NCBI GenBank assembly: GCA_947359465.1
Contig: OX375873.1
Coordinates: 89,425,978-89,489,977, forward strand
DNA from: Metellina segmentata
Lineage: Eukaryota > Arthropoda > Arachnida > Araneae > Tetragnathidae
Direction of reading: 5' to 3'
DNA: 64,000 bases
The position numbers were made by a program, and so were the translations under genes. Shown here one piece after another: positions 10,839-20,930 of the stretch (position 1 is the stretch's first letter; the number at the start of each line of letters is the position of its first letter). The notes under the pieces were generated by a model, which was not told where the DNA came from, did no database searches, and was given only the letters and a program-made list of their open reading frames with translations.

Positions 10839-11580
10839 CAGCTACACTCTACGTTTTATAAGCGATGGCAACGGCCTTTGCGATTTTTTTTTTGGCGCAG
10901 TTCTAAAGTCGACACACTTTTTAAGCACATTTCAGAACGTTTTAAAAAGTATATTTTTTAAAAACTTTCACAAAAAGTAGTAAGCTTAAGCACATATTAA
11001 AATACATTTGTGAACCAGCAGAGAAACTAAGCTACGAATGTTAGGTAAGAATACCCTGAAACTTATCAATTACATTACACTAAATACAGTGGGCATGTTC
11101 AAAAAGAAAAAGATTTACGAAAGAAAATAAAGCAATAAATGATACAACCTGATAACGTCAGAATTCTTTCGTAAACAAAATAATGAAAAATAAAATGGTC
11201 AAAAAAAACCACTCAATCCTATCCTGAAAACTATTATAGTAAAAAAAAAATTCCACAACTGTCAAAATTCAAATAAATGGACCAATGGTATCACAGAAAA
11301 CGATTTAAAAGGACCAATGCAATCAAATGATATTTTTTTTTAAATAACCAATGGGAGGAAAGAAAAAATTTCAAACGAATCAATGAAATAAAACAATTTT
11401 TATGGATTTTGGAAGAACTTTCTGGAATATTCAAAATGAAAATTTCCGTTTGCCGAGGTTGGCATGAAAACCACAACTACTGTAACGAAAGATGGGTTGC
11501 CTTAATTTATCGTAACTTGCTACTAGAAGTGCGCCAAAAAAATCGCCGTTGCCATCACTCATAAACGTAGAGTGTAGCTG
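10839..11580 (-). mobile_element. Non-autonomous TA-flanked inverted-repeat element, copy 2
   Basis: The left end CAGCTACACTCTACGTTTTA and its inverted match at 11,560-11,580 form imperfect terminal repeats of about 70 bp. Both include the GGCAACGGC...TTTTTTTGGCGCA motif. TA follows at 11,581-11,582; the left dinucleotide is AA, probably mutated. The interior, read on the minus strand, parallels copy 1 (AAACGGAAA...TTTTCATTTTGA, repeated ATTGGT motifs, GACAGTTGTGGAATTTT). There is no transposase. Confidence 0.72.
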
Positions 11581-11740
11581 TACTCTATTTTGATATTTTT
11601 TAGCCTCTAGAATATACTTCGGATGAAATACGTATGCTTGCTTTGTACATTTAAGTAATCCACTTCACATAAATCGCACTATAGTGCGAGACAAAATTAC
11701 AACAAAAATATTATTAAAAATGAAACTCGAAATTGACTAT

Positions 11741-12015
11741 AGTTGCCCTAGTTGGAAGAGTAACGGATTAGTAAACGGAGAGTTGCGCGTTCGAATCCAA
11801 CAAAAGACCGTCGTGGCCTCAAATGTCCTCGAATTGTGGAAGTTTGGAGAGTGGGGTGCCAGCTTCGTTGTGATCTCGTCATCTGACCGTGGTTCAAAAC
11901 TATGTGGTACACAAATATAAATCGGATAGATTCCCCTCAGGTTTGATCCGAAACCATCACGAATAGCCCGCCGTGTTGCTTCGATGAGACGTAAATTAAA
12001 TAACTACCTACCGAC
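11741..12015 (+). mobile_element. SINE family B, nearly full length
   Basis: The head TGCCCTAGTTGGAAGAG resembles an A box, and CGTTCGAATCCAAC about 50 bp on is a B box. The core GTGGCCTCAAATGTCCTC, the TTTGGAGAGTGGGGTGCCAG block and a CTACCTACC tail follow. Part of the usual GTGCACGTTAAAT core is deleted. A 78-codon open frame across it is not a gene. Confidence 0.75.
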
Positions 12016-12042
12016 TATACAGAAGTCAGTTTCGAGTTTGGG

Positions 12043-12370
12043 TAATGGTAATTTTAGTTAACGCCGTACTAGAGCAACACAACGGGCTATTGACGACGGT
12101 CCGGGATCAGTCCCTTAAGGGAAAGATCCGAGGACAACACCTCGTAATTTTGAACCACGGTCAGATGACGAAGCAACACCTGAGCTGGCTCCCCACTCTC
12201 CAAACTTCCACGCCAACCCAACGTAAGGACTTTCGGCCACGACAGATTTAAGGTGCACCAGCCGCCTCTACACCATACGCTTACAAACATCCATGCCCGG
12301 ACCCGGATTCGAACCAGGAACCTTTCGATCTGGAGGCTAACACCTTAACCACTATACCGGTTGGTCGGCT
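12043..12370 (-). mobile_element. SINE family A, full length with 12-bp target duplication
   Basis: On the minus strand it opens GCCGACCAACCGGTATAGTG, with A box TGGTTAAGGTG and B box GGTTCGAATCC. It runs through GGTGCACCTTAAATCTGTCG and ends in ATTACC-type tail repeats. The direct repeat TTCGAGTTTGGG flanks it exactly at 12,031-12,042 and 12,371-12,382. The long overlapping frames on both strands are conserved between SINE copies only because the SINEs are similar. Confidence 0.92.
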
Positions 12371-12520
12371 TTCGAGTTTGGGAGTTATCATAAATACCTC
12401 TTAAGCTCATTTCCTGTAATATTGACATCCTTACAGCGTAGTCATGCACTCAGTTTTCCTATTAGTATTTATTTTTTGACTGGTAGCACTCGACATTATG
12501 AAATGAACTTACTTAAAAGG

Positions 12521-12854
12521 TAATGGTAATGATAATTTTAGTTAACGTCGTACTAGAGCAACACAACGGGCTATTGACGACGGTCCGGAATCAGTCCCTT
12601 AAGGGAAAGATTCGAGGACAACACCTCGTAATTTTGAACCACGGTCAGATGACGAAGCAACACCTGAGCTGGCACCCCACTCTCCAAACTTCCACGCCAA
12701 CCCAACGTGAGGACTTTCGGCCACGACAGATTTAAGGTGCACCAGCCGCTTCTACACCATACGTTTACAAACATCCATGCCCGGACCCGGATTCGAACCA
12801 GGAACCTTCCTATCTAGAGGCTAACGCCTTAACCACTATACCGGTTGGTCGGCT
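12521..12854 (-). mobile_element. SINE family A, full length with 10-bp target duplication
   Basis: It is nearly identical to the copy at 12,043-12,370. ACTTAAAAGG flanks it at 12,511-12,520 and 12,855-12,864. The low divergence between the two copies and the perfect duplications suggest recent insertion of both. Confidence 0.92.
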
Positions 12855-12864
12855 ACTTAAAAGG

Positions 12865-13765
12865 ATTTCTGAAGATTATAAGTTTCAATTCGGTAACAAA
12901 TCAGATCAAGCAGGTTTGAAGGACTTATTTTAAGTAGTGATAAACTCATTTGCGGGTTAGTTGGTTGGTTGGTTTGATAGTTCGTAATCTGGGGTAGTTT
13001 GGTAAAAGGCCCAAAAATAGACAAGCTGCGTCAAATGCAAAATAAATTTTTTTAAAGTTACCAAGTTTGACAGATCAAAGATGCAAGAGGGTAACGAAGG
13101 AACGAACCAGGGATAAATTGGAATTTCAGATACGTGGTTGTTCTGTAACAAGAAAAAAAAATTGTTTAGTTAAAACATGAATTTCATCAAAACATTGACG
13201 GGAATACGTTCAATTTTCATGAACACAAACAAAATACACCTATGAAAACATTAGTTTTCAAATACTTCAAGTCCCGAAATAATTTTATCTTGCTTTTTTG
13301 ATGAAACCAGCTATCTTGAAATGAAGTTTGTGACTCGTGGGTTATTTCTCTGAAAATAATCCTCCTTGTCTATTTACCCTTATATCGTGGAATTTAGACC
13401 AAATTAAGGCGTTAGTGTAACACTAGAAAAAAAATGCTCAATCAAAACGGAATGGTTACTGAAACGATATTCTACTTCTGCGCTTGTACCTTTGAATGGC
13501 ATTTTTGTTTCGCGAAATGTTATTGCTAAATTTATACTTTTTAAACTTCACTCTTACCAAAACATGATAAACAGAAAAATTGTAATTGATTTTTGGAGTA
13601 CGCCTCATACTGGAAAGGCTAGCAGAAATATACTATTTCTTAGCTGTTGTTGTCTGGTCAAGTTCAGGTTTAGTTAGCCCGTCAATAAAAAAACCCTACG
13701 CGTACGATGAATAAGTAGTAATGAACAGATTGATCTCAAAGTTGCAGATATGACTCTTCAAGTAT
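12865..13765. other. Unassigned AT-rich sequence
   Basis: No recognisable gene or repeat structure is visible. Confidence 0.4.
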
Positions 13766-14250
13766 TTGTATCCGGCCCGCAGATCTAATACGGCCCTCCA
13801 GATGTTTTAACCAAGCCCTCAAACCAGATACGGCCATATAGATAGCTTAAACAGGCCCACAGTAGACATGGCTGGGCGGTTTGGGTCTTTAATAAATAGA
13901 TTTAACCGATCCGCAGACCAAATACAGACATATGGATAGATTTACCCGACCCGCATACCAGACCGCCTCTCTATATAAGTTTAATCTATCCCCTAGTCCA
14001 TATATGGCCCTCCAAATAGATTTAACCTATCGCCAGTCAGTTCGGTCGAAAAGACGTAGCTGACTCCAAGTCCAGATACGGTCTTCCGAACATGTTTACA
14101 TGGCTCGCACACCGTATACAGCCCTCCAAATAGGTTTATCTGACCCGCATTCCATATAGGACCCTTCGAAAAAATTTACCCGCTCTCCGACCTGATACGG
14201 CCTTCCGAAAAGTTTTTACGTCCTAATTCAGCCCTCTGAATAGATTTACC
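13766..14250. repeat. Strongly diverged minisatellite, unit about 43-50 bp
   Basis: The pattern GACCCGCA-GACC-AGATACGGCCCTCC followed by AAATAGATTTAACC recurs roughly ten times, with many substitutions and variable spacing. The motifs TACGGCC, CCTCCAAATAG and GATTTA(A/C)CC are the most stable. The divergence implies an old array without recent homogenisation. Confidence 0.65.
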
Positions 14251-14469
14251 ACGAGCGAGGACCAAACACAGATACCAAATATCACCCCCGAAAAGATACT
14301 CATTCATAAAAACAATATTTCAAATCAAACCAAACGTTATTTTGCAAATAGCTAATTTTGAAATGCGTGCGAAGCATATTTATATATACAAAATCTTGTC
14401 TACCCCATTTTCAATCTACCACTCTGTGCTCTTTCCCAACCTCAAATCCTAAACCTACCGATTTCAAAA

Positions 14470-15140
14470 ACACCTCACACCATGCCCAAATCGAATAATC
14501 GAGCAGGGTGTCGAGCAAGCACCGAATTACAACCCCGAAGCGGATGCAGCCACCTGCTTATCCAGCCTCCCAACTTCTTCCCAACCTATAATAAAACGTG
14601 GGAGGACAGCGGCCATATTAACCGTAACAAGGCTTCCGTAAAGGGATTAACTCTCTCCCAAACAAAGGAACTCTTCATTACCCTTCATTACCAAGCCCGG
14701 GCTCACACAGTAGAAGCCCCCGCGAAAGAGGGTGGCCGAACAGAAGTGAAGAGGGGTCGCGGGGAAAGGGTCCGCGAACTTGATTAAGCCTTCCTTCGAC
14801 CCGATTATGCAAATTAAAGGGATAGGTGGACTTTTAGAAATTTTCTCCCTCGGAATTTATCGCGCTCGTTGTTGGCCGGTCATCAGTTACACCTCACCCA
14901 CCTTCCTCGCTGGGGCTTTTCCAGATTTTGAAATTCCGGAGAATTTCGGGATTCGATTCTGGAGACGGGGATTGATGGTAGTGGGATGGGGTGAGGTATT
15001 CGGGCTGTTCCAGCTGCATGCAGGGGCTCGCTCGAAGTGTTCCCTGTCCCCCACCCCCGGCCTTCTCTTGCAAAGTTCGTCCAGTTAATGGTGATTTCTG
15101 CAATGCCGTTAATGACCATTCGGGCATTTAGCACCATTCG
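14470..15140. other. GC-rich single-copy island, possibly exonic or regulatory
   Basis: GC content and CpG density rise clearly over the surrounding sequence, and none of the window's repeat families occur here. Overlapping frames of 84-102 codons exist on both strands, but none carries a motif I recognise and their amino-acid composition is not protein-like. It could be a conserved non-coding element, a promoter-proximal region or a decayed exon. Confidence 0.35.
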
Positions 15141-15354
15141 TTAAAGCTCGATGGCTGTGGGCTGGACAAGTACTCGATTGAGAATGCATTAATTGGATTG
15201 TTGAAGAGAGAATCGATTTGATAAGGGATTTATTTTTTGTTTGTGCATTATTGAATTTAAAAGGAATTGCAGTTTCTGTGATTCCATTACAAACACTAGG
15301 AAAGTATCTTTTAAATTTAGAGGTATGTCAAAATTTGGCAGCAAAGTACTTCTT

Positions 15355-15440
15355 GTAAAATAACACCCAGTACATCCTGGTTTGTAAACGCATGGATGTT
15401 GGTGAATGTCTCCATAAAGTGGTGAAAGAAATGGTGGAAT
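15355..15440. repeat. Short dispersed segment shared with 58.6 kb
   Basis: TGGTTTGTAAACGCATGGAT, then GTTGGTGAATGTCTCC, matches AGTTTGTAAAGGCATGGATG, then TTGGTGATAATCTCTG, at 58,625-58,665. The class is unknown. Confidence 0.4.
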
Positions 15441-16450
15441 CATCAAAATCTACAACTACGTTGCGTGGACCAATCACTACTACTATAAAAGGATGTGTTT
15501 GTCTGCGTCTCTGTATACTTTACGCAGTGTCCTGACAAATCTATGGCACTTACAAAAATGAAATTAGATTTTCAGATATTCCGAATTTTTTGGATTTTTT
15601 CGTCGCGCCCGCATTTTTAAATTCAAACTAGAACATTTTAAAATTAATTTATTAGTTTTTTCACCTTTCTTTCTTATTTTCGGAATGTGACGCATTGATG
15701 AAAGACGAGGATTTAACGATTTTTGACAGCTGACGTCACAAGCAATTTTCGTCTAAATGCATTTGGAAACATGTAAGGTTTTCCGATTCTAGCAGGTATT
15801 TATTTACGTTGTTGATAATAGCCACTTCGAGGCCATCACGGCGTGCCTGTAGAGTTCGTTTGCGAAGCAAACCAAATGGGAATACGTAGCATGGGATGGC
15901 GAGGATGGTGAGCATCATGTGATAAATCAAGATTGTCATTTTCTCCCGTCCTGTGGATCAATCAGATGATAGATGTTTGCTTCTTCCCGGCAGATGAAAG
16001 TAGTCTGAGGTTGTTACTACTAGTTTTTATCACTTAATCCTGAGCACGTAAAAAGGTTACAATATGCGTGAAATATGTGCTTGTGAGGTAGCTTCAAAAA
16101 GTGTCATTGACATGTCGACTAGCGGTCACGTGATTGCTTTGTGAAAAATTCACTTAGTTCGTCGATTAGGTATCGCCTCGTTCTACGATACAACCATGGC
16201 AGGATAGATGCACGAACGCGCATTTCTAGAGTTGCTACGAAAATGGCGAAATCACCAGTCTACAACTATATGGCCGACCAATCAGATTATTAATCAATAG
16301 GTTTTCTTCCCACGTCCCGTGAATCAATTATATTATCCACGGGAGCAGAAAAAACCAAACTCCAGTATAGATGAAACTAGTCTAATGATTACTACTAGTT
16401 TTGGCCACGTGATCCAGGCACATAAAAAGGTTACCATAATTCACGCTACT
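15440..16450. repeat. Diverged two-copy duplication with an inverted relative at 20.15 kb
   Basis: AGTAGTCTGAGG...TACTACTAGTTTTTATCACT and CACGTAAAAAGGTTACAATA (15,990-16,070) recur as CTAGTCTAATG...TACTACTAGTTTTGGCCACG and CACATAAAAAGGTTACCATA (16,377-16,440). The block GAAATCACCAGTCTACAACT near 16,247 is found inverted at 20,160-20,235. The ATAAAAGGATGTGTTTGTCTG segment at 15,485 resembles the start of the Helitron-like family below. No gene is seen. Confidence 0.45.
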
Positions 16451-16658
16451 TTTTTTATACTTTCTCTATGATTGTACCTATTAGGAGAAACATCGACCTC
16501 ATCCAATGAGTGTTTCTTCACGTGTAGCAGTCAGTTCACTCCTTGTGTTGCCAAAGAGGTCAGTGGGAGGCATTAGAAATAAAAACAAATGTTTGAAAAC
16601 TGTGTGTAAAAAATTAGATTTTATTTGTTTTGAAAAACTTACTGTGTCTTGCTGAAGA

Positions 16659-16682
16659 GGCAGAACTAAATTTAAAAAATAA
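16659..16682. repeat. 24-bp direct repeat, left copy
   Basis: GGCAGAACTAAATTTAAAAA plus ATAA is identical to 19,816-19,839. The two copies sit 28 and 29 bp outside the left and right ends of the Helitron-like/mariner nest. Confidence 0.7.
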
Positions 16683-16714
16683 AATGAGCATAAATAATAA
16701 TATGGGATAATCTA

Positions 16715-16836
16715 CAGGGTGGTCCCGAATTCATGGTACAAACTTTAATGGTAGGTACAGGACATTGTAACAATGATTTATTGTATAGGAATGTATAGTC
16801 GCAAGTGACGCGGTGAGGCGAAAACAGGGGAAATAA
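16715..16836. repeat. Left terminal repeat of the mariner
   Basis: Outer arm 16,715-16,763, direct-orientation segment 16,766-16,797 (begins TGTAACAATGATTTATTG), inner arm 16,798-16,836 (begins GTCGCAAGTGACGCGG). Confidence 0.93.
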
Positions 16837-16891
16837 CGGCCGAAAGGAAAAACAAAGATTTTATTGAAAGCGTTGTTGACAAGTGTCATGT

Positions 16892-17968
16892 TTACAGTAA
16901 TTGTTCAAAATTGCGTCCACCAGTATCGATACATGCTTGACAGCGTCGGTGGAGCGATTGGCGTACACGTTCAAAGATGCCTGGTATTTCACGCACACCT
17001 GCAGCAGCTACAGATAAGCGAGCGACGAGATCCTCATCTGAGTCAACTGGAGTCTCATAAACAAGATGCTTTAGATGTCCCCATAAAAAGTAATCGAGGC
17101 TCGATAAATCGGGAGATCGGGGTGGCCAAGGGACTGGTCCACCACGCCCAATCCATCGAGTACCAAACGTGGCATTCAGGTAATTCCGTACATCAATGCT
17201 GAAGTGTGCTGGCGCCCCATCGTGCTGAAACCACATGCGGTTACGAATGGCGATCGGAACATCATGCAGCAGTTGTGGTAACACTTCTTTCAGAAAAATA
17301 AGATAGCTTCCGCCAGTGAGCCGCGTGGGTAGTAAGTATGGGCCAATCAAAAAGTCGTTCACAATACCAGCCCACACATTAATACTGAAACGTTGTTGAA
17401 ACGCATGTCGACGCGTTGCATGTGGATTATAAGTTGCCCACACATGGGAATTGTGCGCATTAAAGACACCCTCGCGTGAAAATGTCGCTTCATCTGTAAA
17501 TAGCACATAATCTACGAAATCCGGCTGCAACGCACATTGCTGCATCACCCACAGGCAGAAGTTCACGCGGCGAGGATAATCTGCCGGATTCAATGCTTGT
17601 ACTTTCTGAAAATGGAAGGGGTGTAAGCGATTTTCGTTTAACACTCTGCATACAGTCTGATGACTCACACCTACGTCACGCGCAACAGTTCTTGTGCTTG
17701 ACTCGGGTCTATCAGGCACAATGTTCATGATGCTTTCTTCCAGCCTTGGAGTGCGTACAGCTCTTACTCGACCAGCGCCATGTCTGTTGACGTCGAACGC
17801 ACCTGTTTCACAAAGTTGACGATGTAACCGTTGAAAAATTCTATGATCCGGCATTCGTCGATCAGGATACTTCGCGCGATACATTCGTAACGCAGCTCTG
17901 CCGTTACCATTTGCACGGCCGTACATGTAATGCATGTCTGCTTTTTCTGCATACGTAAAGTCACCCAT
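16892..17968 (-). CDS. Mariner-superfamily (DD41D) transposase, intact
   Basis: The 358-residue frame is intact and has the full length expected of a mariner-type transposase. Residues about 1-55 (YAEKADMHYMYG, YPDRRMP, then FQRLHRQL) match the arthropod DUF4817-type helix-turn-helix start. A second helix-turn-helix lies at about 90-120 (VARDVGVSHQTVCRVL). The catalytic core has LFTDEATF (Asp159), FQHDGAPAHF (Asp250) and SPDLSSLDYFLWG (Asp292); the last two acids are separated by 41 residues, hence DD41D. All three acids are present. The start ATG at 17,966-17,968 is the first in frame and lies inside the right terminal repeat's interior side. It acts in cut-and-paste transposition at TA sites. 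No frameshift or internal stop is seen, so it could be functional. Confidence 0.95.
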   Translation of the reverse strand: MGDFTYAEKADMHYMYGRANGNGRAALRMYRAKYPDRRMPDHRIFQRLHRQLCETGAFDVNRHGAGRVRAVRTPRLEESIMNIVPDRPESSTRTVARDVGVSHQTVCRVLNENRLHPFHFQKVQALNPADYPRRVNFCLWVMQQCALQPDFVDYVLFTDEATFSREGVFNAHNSHVWATYNPHATRRHAFQQRFSINVWAGIVNDFLIGPYLLPTRLTGGSYLIFLKEVLPQLLHDVPIAIRNRMWFQHDGAPAHFSIDVRNYLNATFGTRWIGRGGPVPWPPRSPDLSSLDYFLWGHLKHLVYETPVDSDEDLVARLSVAAAGVREIPGIFERVRQSLHRRCQACIDTGGRNFEQLL

Positions 17969-18095
17969 CGTCTACGGCAGCACAATTGTGAATGGCGCTT
18001 TTCCCTACTGCGATGCATCATGTTCAACAGCGGCTAGACATCTACTGCCCTCTACCGGCAATGATACCAACCGATCACTCCATTTCTCTTTCCTT

Positions 18096-18217
18096 TTATT
18101 TCCCCTGTTTACGCCTCACCGCGTCACTTGCGACTGTAACAATGATTTATTGTATAGGAATGTATAAAGTCCTGTACCTACCATTAAAGTTTGTACCATG
18201 AATTCGGGACCACCCTG
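18096..18217. repeat. Right terminal repeat of the mariner
   Basis: Inner arm 18,096-18,134, direct-orientation 32-bp segment 18,135-18,166, outer arm 18,169-18,217. The outer arm is identical to the complement of the left outer arm over 49 bp. Confidence 0.93.
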
Positions 18218-19815
18218 TATATAAATAAGAATGGAGTGTTTGTACATTCAATATTTTCGACCCATTTCAAGTTTTCTATCCGTTTTGGACCCTTCTGATG
18301 CCGAATCCGCCTTTTTCTCGTTTGGTGTCTGTCTGTACGTCTGTCTGTCTGTCTGTATGTTGTGCCCTATACACGTCCACGCGGTTTAAGATATTTTCAT
18401 GAAAATTTGCATACAGTGAGTACTTATCTTCATTTAGTGAGTGGCATTGGTTGCGAAAGTCTGTCTGTCCGTCTTTCTGTTCTATGCTCGATTTTGTGTT
18501 TGTGTGTTTGTGTAGACATCACATGAATTGTATTCCAGATATTTGATTGCATTGTACTTTATTTTATACATTATCTAATAGTTTAGTGAATGCAATATTA
18601 AACATTTCTTTATTGTTATATTTAGTTGAGTTTCATGCTAAAACACCTGAGTAAGTATACTTAAATCAACCATAATTTGGTAGTTTTGGAAAAATTGGAA
18701 TGTCTATTGAATATTACGATTACTTCGATTGCTTTACCAGTACTGCTGAAAAAGTAATTATTCTTCAAAAAATTATTTTTTTTAATGGAATTTCATCTCT
18801 GATACTTTATTTATTTCGAGTCTTATTTTTATTCTTTGCGCAATGAAAACAATTTCCGAATATTTGGGACAGACGATATTTTTCAATGAAACGAGAATGA
18901 ACAAGATCGCGCGAGCAGTGATATTTTTTCTGGTTCTTTCGCTCTGAATTAATTTCACATTTCTAAATTTTGTACACTTTTAGTTGTAAGTTAACTGTGC
19001 GAGATCAAGAGATAAAATTGAACCACAAATTAATATCTTTAGAACAAATTTTTGCGACATCTTTTATTTTGTTTTACTTCGCTGTTTCCTGTTTTAAATA
19101 TTTATTATTTTAATAAATGTGTTTTCCTTCTCATCACACGCAACAGCACCACAAAGTATTAGACTTAAAAATGTTAGGTAAGTCAGTATAAATTTTCAGT
19201 AAATTTTAAGTGTAGTTATGCCATTATTGAAAGAATAATGCCGTTATTTAAAGAATAATGCCGTTATGGAAAGAATAATAATGTTTATTAATCCAAACTG
19301 GAACTTTTTCCAACATTAAAAAATTCGTTGTAATAATGACAGGAGAAGATTGCAAAATTTCACAATGTCGCATACCGGAGGCAAGAGTGCCACAAGTAAA
19401 AAAATATTGTTTATTGACTATGAGTGCGAGAGCACTCGCCGTAAATCGTAATTTTAATTAATTGAGTTGAACATGAAAAGAACTTAAGAAAGGGAATTCC
19501 AAATCTTCCTATAAATCGTCTTTTATAGTAGTAACTTTAGTATCACCTTTCGTCATTTTGTAGCTTTGTCATACAGCAATTGTGCGATGTATGTGAAATG
19601 TATTACATGAATGGATATACATGTGTAGGATTTGTGTCCAAAGTAAGTTGTAGAAAATATAAAGATGGCGAAAGATGTTAAAATAAATTTTTATAAAAAA
19701 AAAAACGTAAGTCATTATATATTTTGATTATCTCTTCAATCTAGAGTAAACCAATTCAAACAGAGTAAAGTCGGGTATTTTGCTAGTAATAAATAAAATG
19801 GGATTAAATTTAATG

Positions 19816-19839
19816 GGCAGAACTAAATTTAAAAAATAA
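19816..19839. repeat. 24-bp direct repeat, right copy
   Basis: Identical to 16,659-16,682; see that entry. Confidence 0.7.
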
Positions 19840-20568
19840 CTCTTCATGTTCTAAATTATTTAATTAAATTGAAAAAAATATGTACAGGTAATTACAGGAA
19901 ATCGAAATTTTGTTAAGATAGTTTTTAAAAAAATGCATCCTTCCTTTTCCCTTTCAAGTTGAAGAGTGTTCATTTTCTTTTCTAAACAAAATTATATCCG
20001 TTCCAGTCTCATTGGCATCATAGAAGAAACGTAAAACTAAAGTGAGCAATGGTAAGCTTAGTGCCCAGAGTCAATATACCAAAACTAGCAGTAACATGAC
20101 CTTAGAATACTTTCGACTACTAAAAAACGTGAAAACGAATATTCGTCACCTGATTGGTTCACGGTGCGGGAGTAGACCCACATTTATTGATTCATTATAT
20201 GATTAATAGACGCGACATAGTAGACTGGCGATTTCAATAGTTTTGTCGCCACTCAAAAGAAATGCATATTCACACATTTTATCGTGTCATAAGATGTTAT
20301 ATCGGCAAACAAGACGATCAGGCGCAAAATGGCCATCCAAGTCTGTTTTTCACAGCAGTCGCATGACTATTAATCGTCTTAAATCGTATCGAAATGTTGG
20401 TCACGCATCTTGATGAAGCTCCTCGCAATAACAGTGTTGAATCTGTTCTTGGAGAAGCATAAGGGATTATTCGCGACGGCCCGAGATCAATCCCAAAGTG
20501 AAAGACCAGATTTCATATTACGTTTCACAACTGAAAATGAGCGCATGAATTTATTGTCAGATCTTTCT
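19840..20568. other. Mostly unassigned sequence
   Basis: It contains an inverted relative of the 16,247 block (20,150-20,235) and a short SINE-tail fragment near 20,462-20,510 (GGGATTATTCGCGACGGCCC). Nothing else is recognised. Confidence 0.4.
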
Positions 20569-20583
20569 CCGTGTAATCTGTAA

Positions 20584-20915
20584 ACCGACCAAACGGTATA
20601 GTGGTTAAGGTGTTAGCATCTAGATTGGAAAGTTCCTGGTTCAAATCCGGGTCCGGGCATGAATGTTTGTAAGCGTTATGGTGTAGAGGCGACTGGTGCA
20701 GCTTAAATCTGTCGTGGCCGAAAGTCCTCACGTTGGGTTGTTGTGGAAGTTTGGAGAGTGCGGTGCCAACTCAGGTGTTGCTTTGTCATCTGACCGTCGT
20801 TCAAAAGTACGAGTTATTGTCCTCGGATCTTTCCCTTAAGGGATTGACCCCGGACCGTCGTCAATAGCCCGTTGTGTTGCTCTGGTACTACGCTAATTAA
20901 AAATTAAAAAATTAC
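20584..20915 (+). mobile_element. SINE family A, nearly full length, flanked by inverted repeats
   Basis: ACCGACCAAACGGTATAGTG, A box TGGTTAAGGTG and B box GGTTCAAATCC are followed by the core GCTTAAATCTGTCGTGG and the GATCTTTCCCTTAAGGG block. It ends CTAATTAAAAATTAAAAAAT. Instead of a direct target duplication, a perfect 15-bp inverted pair flanks it (CCGTGTAATCTGTAA at 20,569-20,583; TTACAGATTACACGG at 20,916-20,930). Confidence 0.88.
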
Positions 20916-20930
20916 TTACAGATTACACGG

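Larger units (their letters stand above)
16715..18217 (-). mobile_element. Complete mariner-superfamily transposon, 1,503 bp
   Basis: TA dinucleotides flank both ends (16,713-16,714 and 18,218-18,219). The outer 49 bp (CAGGGTGGTCCCGAATTCAT...) are perfect inverted repeats. An inner 39-bp arm (16,798-16,836 and 18,096-18,134) is also inverted, with one mismatch. The 32 bp between outer and inner arms are in direct, not inverted, orientation on the two sides. One intact transposase gene fills the interior. Near-identical arms and an unbroken frame indicate a young insertion. Confidence 0.95.
16711..19786 (+). mobile_element. Helitron-like element copy 1, split by a mariner insertion
   Basis: Removing the mariner (16,715-18,217) and one TA leaves an element that starts TCTATATAAATAAGAATGG after a flanking A and ends GGTATTTTGCTAG before a T (19,786/19,787). 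This matches Helitron end rules. It contains a (CTGT)n run near 18,340 and a short array of TTATTGAAAGAATAATGCCG-type units at 19,225-19,280. About 1,571 bp remain, with no Rep/helicase coding. Copy 2 lies inverted at 24,378-25,622. I see no strong 3' hairpin, which lowers confidence in the class but not in the repeat itself. Confidence 0.65.

Noticed and set aside
12045..12774. Similar 67-70 codon frames found at several places on both strands
   Set aside because: All fall within SINE family A copies; similarity reflects the SINE, not a protein family.
14482..15088. Two overlapping frames of about 100 codons as host genes
   Set aside because: No recognisable domain, composition is not protein-like, and frames exist on the opposite strand too.
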